NCBI RefSeq assembly: GCF_000013605.1
Contig: NC_007908.1
Location: 1,860,001-1,924,000, forward strand
Length of the DNA stretch: 64,000 bases
Direction: 5' to 3'
Origin: Rhodoferax ferrireducens T118
GTDB lineage: Bacteria > Pseudomonadota > Gammaproteobacteria > Burkholderiales > Burkholderiaceae_C
Below are positions 26,104 through 35,795 of the stretch, piece by piece. The notes beneath the pieces were generated by a model that ran no database searches, was not told where the DNA came from, and saw only the letters and a list, made by a program, of their open reading frames with translations. How positions within the stretch are numbered: position 1 is the stretch's first letter; each line of letters starts with the position of its first letter. A program made the translations under genes and the position numbers.

Positions 26104-26858
26104 TGGCGACCCAACGCATCTCTGACGAACCCGCTTACGTCCTGCACCGCCACGACTGGAGCGAGTCGAGCCTGATTCTGGAGGTGTTCACCCGCCACCA
26201 CGGTCGTATTGCGCTGGTGGCCAAGGGCGTCAAGCGGCCCAGTTCCAGTTTTCGCCCGATTTTGTTGCCTTTGCAGCTCTTGCATGTGGCCTTTGGCGGC
26301 GATGCCGAAATCCGCATCTTGAAGGCTGCCGAGTGGCAGGGCGGCCACGTCATGCCGACCGGCGATGCGTTGATGTCCGGTCTGTATCTCAATGAACTGT
26401 TGTTGACACTGCTGGCGCGCGACGACCCGCACACCCGCTTGTTTGACGTCTATACCCAGGTGGTGCAGGTGATCGCCTCCGGGCATGGCGAGGTTTTGCA
26501 GTCGGCCTTGCGCGCCTTTGAGCTGTTGCTGCTGCGCGAGATCGGCTTGTTGCCCCTGCTGGATGCGCAGACCATGACGCTGTTGGCACTCGACCCTGAG
26601 AGCCGCTACAGCCTGGTGCCCGAGGGCGGCTTGCGTCAAACCAATGACGCCGATCGGGCCAGCCTGAGCGGCGCCCAATGGGTCGCGTTGCAGCAGTCGC
26701 TGGTCGACTCGGCGCCGTTTACCGCCACGCTGCGCGCCTGTTCGGAAGTGATGACGCAACTCAAGCCGCAACTTCGCGCGCTGCTGAATTACCATTGCGG
26801 GGTGCAGACCCTGCGCACGCGGCAAATGATGATCGACCTGCAATCCCTTTCGCTATGA
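26103..26858 (+). CDS. recO: DNA repair protein RecO
   Basis: Mediator of RecF-pathway recombinational repair that loads RecA with RecR. The 251-residue protein has the N-terminal OB fold ([35 protein letters not shown]) and the helical domain, including [13 protein letters not shown]. No C-terminal zinc-binding Cys cluster is evident, as usual in this group. ATG 26103 overlaps the toxin stop. pdxJ overlaps its end by 4 nt. In relatives recO normally follows era directly; here about 5 kb intervene. Confidence 0.93.
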   Translation: MATQRISDEPAYVLHRHDWSESSLILEVFTRHHGRIALVAKGVKRPSSSFRPILLPLQLLHVAFGGDAEIRILKAAEWQGGHVMPTGDALMSGLYLNELLLTLLARDDPHTRLFDVYTQVVQVIASGHGEVLQSALRAFELLLLREIGLLPLLDAQTMTLLALDPESRYSLVPEGGLRQTNDADRASLSGAQWVALQQSLVDSAPFTATLRACSEVMTQLKPQLRALLNYHCGVQTLRTRQMMIDLQSLSL

Positions 26859-27613
26859 CCACCAAGCTTTCAGTCAACCTCAACAAAGTGGCGCTGGTGC
26901 GCAACACGCGCCACCTGGGCATCCCCAGCGTGACGCGGGCGGCCACCTTGTGCCTGCAGGCCGGTGCCAATGGCATCACGGTGCATCCTCGGCCGGACGA
27001 GCGCCATATCCGCACCGACGATGTGCGGGACTTGGCGCTGTTGATGCAAGCCTGGCCGGATCGTGAATTCAATATCGAAGGCAACCCGCTGCACAATTTG
27101 ATGGACGTGGTGCATGGTCTGGTTGAGAAAAAACTGCCGGTGCACCAGGTGACCTTTGTGCCCGATTCAGAGGGTCAATTCACCAGCGACCATGGCTGGA
27201 ATTTCCCTGGCGATGCCAGTCGTCTGCGACCGTTGATTGCGCAAGCCCATGCGTGGGGCTTGCGCGTCAGCCTGTTCATGGATGCCGACCCGGCCGCCAT
27301 GGCCGGGGCCCAAGCGGTCGGGGCCGACCGGGTCGAGCTCTACACCGAGCCTTATGCCGCCGCTTGGGGCACAGCGCAGCAGACCCCTCAACTGGCGCGC
27401 TTTGCCGAGACCGCACGCGCGGCACTCAAGCTGGGTTTGGGCGTCAACGCCGGCCATGACCTGAACCGCGACAACCTCAGCGCTTTCATTCAAGCCGTGC
27501 CAGGCGTCGCAGAAGTTTCCATCGGCCACGCGCTGATTGCCGACGCGCTGGAGCTGGGCTACAGCGCCACGGTGCAGGCTTACCTGCGCTGCATCGCCCA
27601 GGGTCGCTCGTGA
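26855..27613 (+). CDS. pdxJ: Pyridoxine 5'-phosphate synthase
   Basis: Condenses 1-deoxy-xylulose 5-phosphate with 3-amino-1-hydroxyacetone phosphate in de novo vitamin B6 synthesis. The 252-residue TIM-barrel protein shows [60 protein letters not shown] and VNAGHDLN, all typical. ATG 26855 overlaps the recO stop by 4 nt and its own stop overlaps the acpS GTG, giving a tightly packed recO-pdxJ-acpS unit. Confidence 0.97.
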
Positions 27614-28002
27614 TTTACGGCATTGGCACCGACATTTGCGACGTGCGCCGCATCCGCGCCAGCCTGGCGCGCCACGGCGAGCGCTTTGCGCAAAAAATTC
27701 TCAGCGACGCTGAATTTGCCACCTGGCAGGCGCGTAGCGCGCGCTGGCCCGAGCGCGGCGTGCGTTTTCTGGCGACCCGTTTCAGTGCCAAGGAGGCATT
27801 CAGCAAAGCGATTGGCTTGGGGCTGACGATGCCCATGACCTGGCGCTCGTGCGAAGTTGGCAACTTGGCCAGCGGCAAGCCCACCATCGTGCTGCATGGC
27901 GCCTTGAAAGACTGGTTTGACGCGCGGGCCTTAAGCGCCCATGTGAGCGTGACCGATGAAACCGACTACGCGGCCAGCTTTTGTGTGGTCGAAAGTTTAT
28001 AA
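27610..28002 (+). CDS. acpS: Holo-[acyl-carrier-protein] synthase
   Basis: Transfers 4'-phosphopantetheine from CoA to the Ser of acyl carrier protein (the AcpP of this window). The 130-residue protein has the Mg-binding [10 protein letters not shown] (D8) and [11 protein letters not shown] motifs. The start is GTG 27610, within the pdxJ stop (GTGA). Slightly longer than 126-residue E. coli AcpS. It is followed immediately by a family 1 repeat. Confidence 0.95.
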
Positions 28003-28003
28003 G

Positions 28004-28066
28004 AAATTGGCCTCTAGCCCCCGTTTAATATAGGTAAGTAGCTATTAAAAATATAGCATTATTTTC
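28004..28066 (+). repeat. Dispersed repeat family 1, reference copy (acpS-nagZ gap)
   Basis: The most complete intergenic copy: a core TTGGCCTCTAGCCCCCG followed after about 20 bp by an imperfect palindrome of the AGCTATTAAAAATATAGC type. It fills most of the acpS-nagZ gap and is used here to define the plus orientation of the family. Confidence 0.8.
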
Positions 28067-28082
28067 TACCAAAGGTTTCCCG

Positions 28083-29177
28083 ATGACCCAACATGCCCCT
28101 CTCCTCATCGACATTGCGGGCTTGAGCCTGTCCGGCATTGACCGCCAGCGCCTGCAACACCCCCTGGTGGGGGGGCTGATCCTGTTTGCCCGCAACTGGC
28201 AGAGCCGCGCCCAGCTGACCCAGTTGTGCCGCGACATCAAAAAAGTGCGGCGTGACTTGCTGATCTGTGTTGACCACGAAGGCGGCCGTGTGCAGCGCTT
28301 CAAGACCGATGGTTTTACCCATTTGCCGCCCATGCGGGCTTTGGGCGAGCTATGGATGAATGATAAGAAAGGCGGACAGGGCAGTGGTGCCATGCGTGCC
28401 ACCAACGCCGCCAGCGCCTGCGGTTTTGTGCTGGGGTCTGAGTTGCGGGCCTGCGGTGTCGACTTCAGCTTCACCCCGGTGCTGGACCTTGATTTTGGCG
28501 CCAGCAGCGTCATCGGCGACCGCGCCTTCCATCGTGACCCGCGCGTGGTGAGTCTGCTGGCCAAGAGCCTGATGCACGGCCTGCTGCAAAGCGGCATGGC
28601 CAATTGCGGCAAACACTTTCCGGGCCATGGCAGCGTGGCAGCCGACTCCCACACCGCCGTTCCCGTCGATAAGCGCAGCCTGAAAGCGATTCTGGCTGAC
28701 GACGCCGCGCCGTATGGCTGGCTGAACACCACGCTCAGCAGTGTCATGCCCGCGCATGTGATCTACCCCAAGGTCGATGCGCGGCCAGCGGGTTTCTCAA
28801 GCAAATGGTTGAACGACATCCTGCGCGGCCAACTGGGCTTTGGCGGTGCCATCTTCAGCGACGACCTGTCGATGGCCGGCGCGCGCCTGCTCGACGGCGA
28901 GCCGGTCAGCTACACCCAGGCGGCGGTGGCGGCATTGAACGCGGGTTGTGACCTGGTGTTGTTGTGCAACCAGTCGCTCGCCAGCAGCGAAGGTGGTGGC
29001 GGCGCGCTGGATGCCTGGATCAACGGGCTGACCGAGGCACAGCTCAAAGGCGCCTGGCAGCCGCTGGAGGCCAGCGAAGAGCGCCGCCGCGCTCTCTTGC
29101 CGCAAACACCCGCGCTGCCATGGGATGACTTGATGCTGCGCCCGGACTACATGCACGCGCTGACGCTGGTGCCTTAG
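28083..29177 (+). CDS. nagZ: Beta-N-acetylhexosaminidase
   Basis: Glycoside hydrolase family 3 enzyme that removes GlcNAc from 1,6-anhydro-muropeptides in cytoplasmic peptidoglycan recycling. The 364-residue protein carries the NagZ signature KHFPGHGSVAADSH with the catalytic His/Asp dyad, and FSDDLSMAGA with the nucleophile Asp. No signal peptide, as expected. It is separated from acpS by a family 1 repeat and ends convergent with a small gene, the two stop codons overlapping by 3 nt. Confidence 0.95.
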   Translation: MTQHAPLLIDIAGLSLSGIDRQRLQHPLVGGLILFARNWQSRAQLTQLCRDIKKVRRDLLICVDHEGGRVQRFKTDGFTHLPPMRALGELWMNDKKGGQGSGAMRATNAASACGFVLGSELRACGVDFSFTPVLDLDFGASSVIGDRAFHRDPRVVSLLAKSLMHGLLQSGMANCGKHFPGHGSVAADSHTAVPVDKRSLKAILADDAAPYGWLNTTLSSVMPAHVIYPKVDARPAGFSSKWLNDILRGQLGFGGAIFSDDLSMAGARLLDGEPVSYTQAAVAALNAGCDLVLLCNQSLASSEGGGGALDAWINGLTEAQLKGAWQPLEASEERRRALLPQTPALPWDDLMLRPDYMHALTLVP

Positions 29178-29401
29178 GGGGAACGGTGCAGGCGCGGCGC
29201 CGTCAGCGCCGCGATCATGTCGGTGGTCGCGGCATCGATGTTGGGGTGCTGCGCCAGCAGTTTGGCTTGGGAGAGGAGGACGCGCAGTTGCTGCAAATCC
29301 TTCACCGTGGGGGCGACTTTGATCTGTGCCAGCGCGGCCGAACTGTTGCCTGCTTGAATCAGGGCGGCGACCTTGGTCGCCCACACTTGGGGACGTGACA
29401 T
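29174..29401 (-). CDS. Small uncharacterised protein convergent with nagZ
   Basis: A 75-residue protein, MSRPQVWATKVAALIQAG at the N-terminus, mostly helical with Ala/Leu/Gln. I do not recognise a family. ATG 29401 is supported by AGGAG 8 nt upstream, better than the TTG at 29419. Its stop overlaps the nagZ stop on the opposite strand. A good ribosome-binding site and ordinary codon use favour a real gene. Confidence 0.6.
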   Translation of the reverse strand: MSRPQVWATKVAALIQAGNSSAALAQIKVAPTVKDLQQLRVLLSQAKLLAQHPNIDAATTDMIAALTAPRLHRSP

Positions 29402-29467
29402 ACGAAGAACTCCTGACAATCGCTTTGCTTATAAGCCATTTTGGCACGTTGCCCTCGTGCTTTCTTT

Positions 29468-29523
29468 GTGAGTAGCTACTAAAAATATAGCTTTATTCAA
29501 GACGACAGCAGCGGGCGCCAAGC
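29468..29523 (-). repeat. Dispersed repeat family 1, copy upstream of the MFS gene
   Basis: Reverse-orientation copy: arm GTAGCTACTAAAAATATAGC then a diverged core CGGGCGCCAAGCC. It lies in the 186-bp divergent gap between the small gene and the MFS transporter gene. Confidence 0.6.
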
Positions 29524-29587
29524 CTGGCAAGCTTGGCCCGTCCCGGTTGCGCGGCGACCGCCAGTGCGGCCGTCGGTTTCCGCGACA

Positions 29588-30811
29588 ATGGCCGCCATGA
29601 ATCACCCCCCGCACCTTTGGTTTCGCCTGGTTCCGGCCTATGCCCTTGGCTATTTCTTGTCGTACGGACTGCGCAGCGTCAACGCCGTGATCGCACCCGA
29701 GTTGATGCACGAGCTGGACATGACGGCCACCGGCCTGGGTCTGCTGACCTCTGCCTATTTGCTCGCCTTTGGCCTGTTTCAACTGCCGCTGGGTCTGCTG
29801 CTCGACCGCTTTGGCCCGCGCCGGGTCGAAGCGGCACTGCTGCTGGTGGCCGCCTCGGGCTGCACGCTGTTCGGCCTGGGGACGACGATCGGCGTGCTGG
29901 CGCTGGCCCGTGCGCTGATCGGCCTGGGCGTCTCGGCCTGCCTGATGGCCAGTTTCAAGGCCTTCAGTCAGTGGTTCCCGGTCGAGCGCCTGCCATCGTT
30001 GACGGCCACCATCATGGTCGCCGGTGGTCTGGGCGCGCTGTCAGCCAGCGTGCCGGTGGAGGCCGCGCTGCCGCTGCTGGGCTGGCGCGGCGTGTTTTTT
30101 CTTTGCGCCGGTCTGCTGGTGCTGACGGCGGGTTTTCTGCTGACGGTGCCCGATCATGCCGCGGGTACACGGCGCGAGCCTTTCGTTCAGCAACTGCGCT
30201 CCCTGCGCGCCATCTTCTGTGACCGCACGTTCTGGCGCTTTGCGCCGCAGGGCTGCCTGGTTTCTGGTGGCTTCATGGCGATCCAGGGCCTGTGGGCGAT
30301 GCCCTGGCTGATGGAGGTCAGCGGTGTGACGCGCACCGATGCCGCCGGTGTGCTGTTCTTGCTGGCGCTGGCCATGCTGGCCGGTTTTCTCTTCGTGGCC
30401 ACCTGCTCGGGTCGGCTGGCCCGCCGCGGCATTGCGCCGATGACGCTGCTGAGCGTCGGCATGGGACTGGCGCTGCTGACCGAGCTGGCCATCATCCTTG
30501 ACCTCGCCCGCCCCGCTTGGCTGTGGCCGCTGCTCGGCGTGTCGTTCAGCCTGAGCAATATCGCTTATTCGCAGCTCAGCGCCGCCTTCCCGGTGGCGCT
30601 GGCCGGGCGGGTCAATACCGCCCTCAATCTGCTGGTTTTCGTCGGCGCCTTTGGCCTGCAATGGGGTATTGGCGCCGCCGTCGACGGCTTCGCCGGTGGC
30701 ATGAGCCGCGCTGCTGCCTTTCGACTCACGTTCGCCGCGCTGCTGCTGGTGCAGGGGCTCGCTTTTGCGTGGTTCCTGCTGCCCGTCAAGCGGGTCCATG
30801 CAGCGCCATGA
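29588..30811 (+). CDS. Major facilitator superfamily transporter
   Basis: A polytopic inner-membrane transporter of about 407 residues with 12 predicted helices. The loop-2/3 motif is LLLDRFGPRRVEA (variant of GxLaDrxGrrx), and YFLSYGLRSVNAVIAPEL in helix 1 resembles MFS proteins of the CynX/NNP-like or sugar-phosphate groups. The substrate is not deducible. ATG 29588 or ATG 29597 are both possible starts, neither with a strong ribosome-binding site. It stands alone between the small gene and the SUI1-like gene. Confidence 0.8.
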   Translation: MAAMNHPPHLWFRLVPAYALGYFLSYGLRSVNAVIAPELMHELDMTATGLGLLTSAYLLAFGLFQLPLGLLLDRFGPRRVEAALLLVAASGCTLFGLGTTIGVLALARALIGLGVSACLMASFKAFSQWFPVERLPSLTATIMVAGGLGALSASVPVEAALPLLGWRGVFFLCAGLLVLTAGFLLTVPDHAAGTRREPFVQQLRSLRAIFCDRTFWRFAPQGCLVSGGFMAIQGLWAMPWLMEVSGVTRTDAAGVLFLLALAMLAGFLFVATCSGRLARRGIAPMTLLSVGMGLALLTELAIILDLARPAWLWPLLGVSFSLSNIAYSQLSAAFPVALAGRVNTALNLLVFVGAFGLQWGIGAAVDGFAGGMSRAAAFRLTFAALLLVQGLAFAWFLLPVKRVHAAP

Positions 30812-30866
30812 CGGACCGACCCGTCGTCCATCCATCCATCATGACTTTACCGAGGCCGATTCATTC

Positions 30867-31229
30867 ATGAAGTCCAGATCAACCAGCGGGGGCCTGGTCT
30901 ACAGCACCGACAGTGGGCGCATGTGCCCGCAGTGCCGTTTGCCCGTGGCCAGTTGCCGTTGCAGCGCTACTGTGGCTGCGGCGGCGTCAGATGGTGTGGT
31001 CCGCGTATCGCGTGAAACCAAGGGTCGCGCGGGCAAGGGCGTGACCCTGGTGCGCGGCCTGGCGCTGGAGCCGTTGGCGCTGGCCGCCCTGGGCAAACAG
31101 CTTAAAACGGCCTGTGGTTCGGGCGGGACGGTCAAGGAGGGGGTGATTGAAGTGCAGGGCGACCACTGCGTGCGCGTGATGGAGATGCTTAAGAGCCAGG
31201 GCTTTGTCGTCAAGCGGGCAGGGGGCTGA
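30867..31229 (+). CDS. SUI1/eIF1-like translation initiation factor, YciH type
   Basis: A 120-residue protein. The C-terminal SUI1 fold is visible in RVSRETKGRAGKGVTLVRGL and GGTVKEGVIEVQGDH. E. coli YciH modulates initiation fidelity and is a ribosome-binding stress factor. The N-terminal CPQC-x6-CRC arrangement could bind metal. ATG 30867 gives the family N-terminus (GGLVYSTDSGRMC). The DUF3820 gene starts 2 nt downstream. Confidence 0.87.
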   Translation: MKSRSTSGGLVYSTDSGRMCPQCRLPVASCRCSATVAAAASDGVVRVSRETKGRAGKGVTLVRGLALEPLALAALGKQLKTACGSGGTVKEGVIEVQGDHCVRVMEMLKSQGFVVKRAGG

Positions 31230-31231
31230 GC

Positions 31232-31444
31232 ATGCAGCCGCAAGACCTGCAATTGCTGGTGACGCGCAGCATGCCGTTTGGCAAATACAAAGGCCGGATC
31301 ATTGCCGACCTGCCGGGCGACTACCTGCGCTGGTTTGTGCGCGAGGGCGTGCCCAAGAGTGAAATCGGGCGGCTGCTGGCCCTGATGCATGAGATCGACC
31401 ACAACGGACTCAACGACTTGCTCAAACCGCTGCGCAAGGCTTGA
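31232..31444 (+). CDS. DUF3820 family protein
   Basis: A 70-residue protein with the family core MPFGKYKGRIIADLPGDYLRWF. DUF3820 proteins are often annotated as putative quorum-sensing-regulated factors or appear near nucleases; no biochemical role is established. It starts 2 nt after the SUI1-like gene and is convergent with cysA, whose stop is 12 bp away. Confidence 0.82.
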   Translation: MQPQDLQLLVTRSMPFGKYKGRIIADLPGDYLRWFVREGVPKSEIGRLLALMHEIDHNGLNDLLKPLRKA

Positions 31445-31455
31445 AAAAGTAATCT

Positions 31456-32559
31456 CTAGGCCACAAACACCCTTGCCTTGCGTGGCGTCAGCACCAGCGT
31501 GTCGCCTTCCTTGAAATCGAGTTCCCGGTAATGCTGGGCCGGAATTTGCGCCTCAATAATGTCGCCACTGCCGGCGGCTGATGCATCCAGGGGCAGCAGC
31601 TCCAGCCGGGCAATCGGCCCAATCACCATCGCGCGGGTCAGCTTGGCCACAATGCCGCGCGGCTGGTCTGCCGTGTTCAAGCCCACCACGTAGCGCTGCA
31701 CATCGAGATCATGCGGACGCACGTAGGCAAAGGCTTTGCTGTCCTGCACATCGCTGTGCTCAGGGCTGGCCAGGCGCAGACCGTGCTGGTCTTCGCCGAT
31801 GAGCATTTCGCCCTCATGGGCGCGACCATGGAACAGGTTCACGTCGCCCAAAAAGCCATAGACAAAGGGGCTTGCCGGGTGGTCCCACACCTCTTGCGGC
31901 GAGCCAATTTGCTCCACTTGGCCGCTGTTCATCAGCACCACCCGGTCGGCCACTTCCAGCGCTTCTTCCTGGTCATGGGTGACAAAAATGCTGGTGACGT
32001 GCAGGTCGTCATGCAGGCGGCGCAGCCAGCGGCGCAACTCCTTGCGCACCTTGGCATCGAGTGCTCCAAAGGGCTCATCGAGCAGCAGCACCTCGGGTTC
32101 CACCGCCAGCGCGCGCGCCAGGGCAATGCGCTGGCGCTGCCCTCCCGAGAGTTGTGACGGGTAGCGGTCTGCCAACCAGTCGAGCTGCACCAGACCCAGC
32201 AGCTCATGCACTTTTTGCTTGATCACGGCCTCTGCGGGGCGCGTCGCCTTGGGCTTCATGCGCAGGCCAAAGGCCACGTTGTCAAACACGCTCATATGGC
32301 GAAACAAGGCGTAGTGCTGAAACACGAAGCCCACGTTGCGCTCGCGCACATGCTTGCTTGTCGTGTCTGCGCCATTGACCACAATGTGGCCCTGGTCGGC
32401 GGTTTCCAGTCCGGCGATGATTCGCAATAGCGTTGTTTTGCCGCAGCCCGAGGGGCCGAGGAGCGCTACCAGTTCACCGGATTCGATGTCCAGGTTGACG
32501 CTGCGCAGGGCGTGGAAGGTGCCAAAGTCTTTGCTGACGTTGCGGATTTCTATGCTCAT
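31456..32559 (-). CDS. cysA: Sulfate/thiosulfate ABC transporter ATP-binding protein
   Basis: ATPase of the CysTWA-Sbp importer. The 367-residue protein has Walker [10 protein letters not shown], signature [15 protein letters not shown], Walker [13 protein letters not shown] and a C-terminal TOBE-like regulatory domain (about residues 240-367). ATG 32559 gives the family start [13 protein letters not shown]. It is the last gene of the cys operon but is separated from cysW by a 382-bp gap containing a 279-bp inverted-repeat element, which may affect its co-expression. Confidence 0.95.
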   Translation of the reverse strand: MSIEIRNVSKDFGTFHALRSVNLDIESGELVALLGPSGCGKTTLLRIIAGLETADQGHIVVNGADTTSKHVRERNVGFVFQHYALFRHMSVFDNVAFGLRMKPKATRPAEAVIKQKVHELLGLVQLDWLADRYPSQLSGGQRQRIALARALAVEPEVLLLDEPFGALDAKVRKELRRWLRRLHDDLHVTSIFVTHDQEEALEVADRVVLMNSGQVEQIGSPQEVWDHPASPFVYGFLGDVNLFHGRAHEGEMLIGEDQHGLRLASPEHSDVQDSKAFAYVRPHDLDVQRYVVGLNTADQPRGIVAKLTRAMVIGPIARLELLPLDASAAGSGDIIEAQIPAQHYRELDFKEGDTLVLTPRKARVFVA

Positions 32560-32941
32560 TTGGTTCGATTCAGTATGTGTTCTTAATGTTTGGGGCAATC
32601 GTGTTTTTTCGTTGTCTCCCCCACTCACTCCCCCAACCCCTCTCCCGCCCCGCCGGGCGGAAGAGGGGGGTCTCATGTGGCCGCGTCTTTGAAGGTGGGA
32701 AATTGGTCCTTGATTGCACGTTGGCCTCAAAGTGGCAGCAGCATCGCCCGCGGGCGCTCAAGTTCCTGGTGTCGTTGGCTGCCTCAGCGTCAAATGGCGC
32801 GGGTACGTCCCACCTGAAAACACGCGGCCAAATGTGGCGGTTGGCTCCCTCTTTCGCCCGGCGGGGCGAGAGAGGGCGGGGGGAGTGAGTGGGGGCAGAA
32901 CAAGACATAACTAAATTAGCGTCAAAAATTCAGCAATCAAC
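32560..32941. other. 382-bp gap between cysW and cysA
   Basis: Contains no gene. It is almost filled by the 279-bp MITE-like element at 32618-32896. Short frames reading through it are artefacts of the GC-rich inverted repeats. Confidence 0.7.
32618..32896 (-). mobile_element. 279-bp MITE-like element, copy 1 (in the cys operon)
   Basis: Terminal inverted repeats of about 50-80 bp: the left end begins CCCCCACTCACTCCCCCAAC and the right end is its complement ending GAGTGAGTGGGGGC, with the inner palindromic block CGCCGGGCGG. The interior has no coding capacity. Reverse-complemented, it aligns with the 61756-62034 copy across its length (shared interior blocks such as TTTGAGGCCA and TTTCCCACCTTCAAAGA). 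No clear target-site duplication was found, and the ends may extend by about 8 bp. Confidence 0.7.
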
Positions 32942-33808
32942 TCAAGCGACAGGACGTTCAGGCGGCAAGGCAGCCGCCGCCTTCTGGTCGCGTTCAAACT
33001 GCCACTCCACCACCGACTTGATCAACAGTGTCAGCACCGCCAGCAGCGCCAGCAGCGAGGCCACGGCAAAAGCTGCCACCGACTGGTATTCGTTGTACAA
33101 AATCTCCACATGCAGCGGCAGCGTGTTGGTCTGGCCGCGGATGTGGCCTGAGACCACCGACACCGCGCCAAACTCGCCCATGGCGCGGGCGTTGCACAAG
33201 ATCACGCCATAGACCAGCCCCCACTTGATGTTGGGCAGCGTCACGTGCCAGAAGGTTTGCCAGCCGGTGGCGCCCAGCACAATGGCCGCTTGCTCTTCTT
33301 CGGTGCCTTGCGCCTGCATCAGTGGAATCAACTCGCGCGCGATGAAGGGAAAGGTGACAAAAATCGTGGCCAGAATGATGCCCGGCACGGCAAACACAAT
33401 CTTGATGTCGTGCTCGGCCAGCCACGGCCCGATCCAGCCCTGCGCGCCAAACATCAACACGTAAATCAGGCCCGCCACCACCGGCGACACGGAAAATGGC
33501 AGGTCGATCAGCGTGGTCAAGAACGCTTTGCCCTTGAACTCGTACTTGGCCACGGCCCAGGCGGCTGCCACACCAAACGCCAGGTTCAGCGGCACCGCCA
33601 CGGCGGCGGTGATGAGCGTCAACCTGATGGCGCTCCAGGCATCGGGTTCGCGCAAAGCTTCCAGTGCGGCAGGCAGGCCTTTGCGCAGCGCCTCGGTGAA
33701 CACGGCGGCCAGCGGCAGCAGCAAAAACAGCAGCACAAAACCCAGTGCCAGTGAGATCAAGGAGACGCGTACCCAGGTGGGCTCAGAGGTTCCCGCACGC
33801 GCACTCAT
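32942..33808 (-). CDS. cysW: Sulfate ABC transporter permease CysW
   Basis: Inner-membrane permease subunit. The 288-residue protein has about six helices and the EAA-type loop [19 protein letters not shown]. It resembles CysW by [15 protein letters not shown]. The stop of cysT overlaps its start by 4 nt. A short acidic-basic tail rich in Ala ends the protein. Downstream cysA is displaced by a MITE-like element. Confidence 0.94.
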   Translation of the reverse strand: MSARAGTSEPTWVRVSLISLALGFVLLFLLLPLAAVFTEALRKGLPAALEALREPDAWSAIRLTLITAAVAVPLNLAFGVAAAWAVAKYEFKGKAFLTTLIDLPFSVSPVVAGLIYVLMFGAQGWIGPWLAEHDIKIVFAVPGIILATIFVTFPFIARELIPLMQAQGTEEEQAAIVLGATGWQTFWHVTLPNIKWGLVYGVILCNARAMGEFGAVSVVSGHIRGQTNTLPLHVEILYNEYQSVAAFAVASLLALLAVLTLLIKSVVEWQFERDQKAAAALPPERPVA

Positions 33809-34686
33809 GACTTACCCCCGGAGCGGCGGCGCTGCCAGGCTTGCAGACCGTTGATGACCAGCAGCATGACAAACGAAATACCGAGCATCACCGTGGCCAC
33901 GGCGGTGGCACCGGCGTAGTCGTATTGTTCGAGCTTGCCGATGATGATCAGCGGCGTGATTTCAGAAATCATGGGCATGTTGCCTGCAATGAAAATCACC
34001 GAGCCGTATTCGCCGATGGCACGCGCAAAGGCCATGGCAAAACCGGTCAGCAGCGCGGGCGCGATGGTCGGGAAGATCACGTAGCGAAAGGTCTGCCAGC
34101 GGCTCGCGCCCAGGCAGGTGGCGGCTTCTTCCAGTTCTTTCTCGGCGTCTTCCAGCACCGGCTGCACGGTGCGCACCACAAACGGCAGGCCAATGAAGAT
34201 CAGCGCAATCACGATGCCGTTGCGGTTGAACGCCAACTGGATACCCAGCGGCTCCAGGTATTGGCCAATCCAACCATTGCCGGCCAGCAGCGCAGTCAGT
34301 GAAATGCCCGCCACCGCAGTGGGCAGGGCAAACGGCAAGTCCACCAGCGCATCGATGATTTTCTTGCCTGGGAAGCTGTAGCGCACCAGCACCCAGGCCA
34401 GCAACAGGCCAAAAAACACGTTGACCAATGCCGCCACAAACGATGCCCCAAAGGTCAGCCGGTACGAAGCCAGCACGCGCGGACTGGCCACGGCGGCCCA
34501 GAACTCCACCCAGGTCAGGGTGAAGGTCTTGAACAGCAGGGCTGAGAGCGGAATCAGCACGATCAGGCTGAGGTAGAAAAGCGTGTAGCCGAGCGTCAGC
34601 TTGAAACCCGGCAGCACGCGCCGGGTGGCGCGTTTGGCGGGCAAGCCACCCGCGAGGGGCGATGTGGAGAGGATGGCAGAGGTCAT
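33805..34686 (-). CDS. cysT: Sulfate ABC transporter permease CysT
   Basis: Second permease subunit (also called CysU). From ATG 34686 it is 293 residues, with six membrane helices and the EAA loop [41 protein letters not shown] is typical of CysT. The frame is open upstream but those residues are not family-like. It lies 61 nt downstream of sbp and overlaps cysW by 4 nt. Confidence 0.94.
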   Translation of the reverse strand: MTSAILSTSPLAGGLPAKRATRRVLPGFKLTLGYTLFYLSLIVLIPLSALLFKTFTLTWVEFWAAVASPRVLASYRLTFGASFVAALVNVFFGLLLAWVLVRYSFPGKKIIDALVDLPFALPTAVAGISLTALLAGNGWIGQYLEPLGIQLAFNRNGIVIALIFIGLPFVVRTVQPVLEDAEKELEEAATCLGASRWQTFRYVIFPTIAPALLTGFAMAFARAIGEYGSVIFIAGNMPMISEITPLIIIGKLEQYDYAGATAVATVMLGISFVMLLVINGLQAWQRRRSGGKS

Positions 34687-34747
34687 TGAAGCGTCATCAA
34701 AATGTTGTCGTGCCGGATGCGATCCGGCAGTCAGGGCGGTGTAACGC

Positions 34748-35746
34748 TTACTTGACGGTATAGATCTTGTCGAACTGGCCGCCGTCGTTGAAGTGAACCT
34801 TTTGCGCTTCAGAGAGCGAGCCAAAGTACTCGCTCACCGGGAACAATTGCAGCGGTTTGAAGGTGCTGGCGTATTTGGTCAACACTTTTTGGTTGCTTGG
34901 GCGAATGCCGTGCTTGGCGGCGATTTCTTGCGCTTCGTCGGAGTACAGGTAGTTCAGGTAAGCCTTGGCCAAATCGCCGGTACCTTTCTTGGCCACGGTA
35001 CGCTCAACGACTGCCACCGGGTTTTCGGCAATGATGCTGACCGACGGGTGGATGGCATCCACCTTGCCGGCGCCAAATTCGCGGTCCACCGACACCACTT
35101 CAGACTCAAACGTGATCAGCACGTCGCCAATGTTGCGCTGTAAAAAGATGGTGGTGGCATCACGCCCGCCCTTGGCCAGCACGGGCACGTTCTTGAACAG
35201 CTTGCTCACAAACTCAGCCGCTTGCGCGTCGGTGCCGCCCGTTTTGCGCACATAGCCCCAGGCGGCCAGGTAGGCCATGCGGCCATTGCCACCGGTTTTG
35301 GGGTTGACCACGATCACCTTCACATCGGGGCGAATCAGGTCGTTCCAGTCCTTGATGCCTTTGGGGTTGCCGTTGCGCACCAGAAACAGCATGGTCGACG
35401 TGGTGGGTGAGGCATTGTTGGGGAAACGTTTGGCCCAGTCAGCCGCGACGATGCCGCTTTTGGCCAGAAACTCGACATCGGTGGTGGTGTTCATGGTGAC
35501 CACATCGGCGTTCAGCCCATCGTTCACCGCCCGGGCTTGCGCGCTGGAGCCGCCGTGCGATTGATCCACCTTGACATCCTTGCCCGTGGTCTTTTTGTAA
35601 TGGGCCACAAAAGCTGCGTTGTAGTCTTTGTAGAACTCGCGCGACACGTCGTAAGACGCATTGAGCAGGGTCTGAGCTGCTGCAAATTGTGTAGCTGTAA
35701 GCGCAATGCCGGCAATGGCTAGAGCCACTTTTTGCATAAATTTCAT
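34748..35746 (-). CDS. sbp: Periplasmic sulfate-binding protein
   Basis: High-affinity sulfate receptor for the CysTWA transporter. The 332-residue protein has a signal peptide (cleavage near QFAAA-QT), then [17 protein letters not shown], the ligand-loop [13 protein letters not shown] and [18 protein letters not shown], all sulfate-binding-protein signatures. It leads the cys operon. A second, more divergent paralogue is encoded at 56043-57077. Confidence 0.94.
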   Translation of the reverse strand: MKFMQKVALAIAGIALTATQFAAAQTLLNASYDVSREFYKDYNAAFVAHYKKTTGKDVKVDQSHGGSSAQARAVNDGLNADVVTMNTTTDVEFLAKSGIVAADWAKRFPNNASPTTSTMLFLVRNGNPKGIKDWNDLIRPDVKVIVVNPKTGGNGRMAYLAAWGYVRKTGGTDAQAAEFVSKLFKNVPVLAKGGRDATTIFLQRNIGDVLITFESEVVSVDREFGAGKVDAIHPSVSIIAENPVAVVERTVAKKGTGDLAKAYLNYLYSDEAQEIAAKHGIRPSNQKVLTKYASTFKPLQLFPVSEYFGSLSEAQKVHFNDGGQFDKIYTVK

Positions 35747-35795
35747 GGTGTTTCCTTTGGCGTCTGTAGAAAGTTAGAGGAGTGTGTACGGGGTG

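Noticed and set aside
32577..32914. Overlapping short frames inside the MITE-like element
   Set aside because: They read through inverted repeats and are rich in Pro/Arg/Gly; no start signals.
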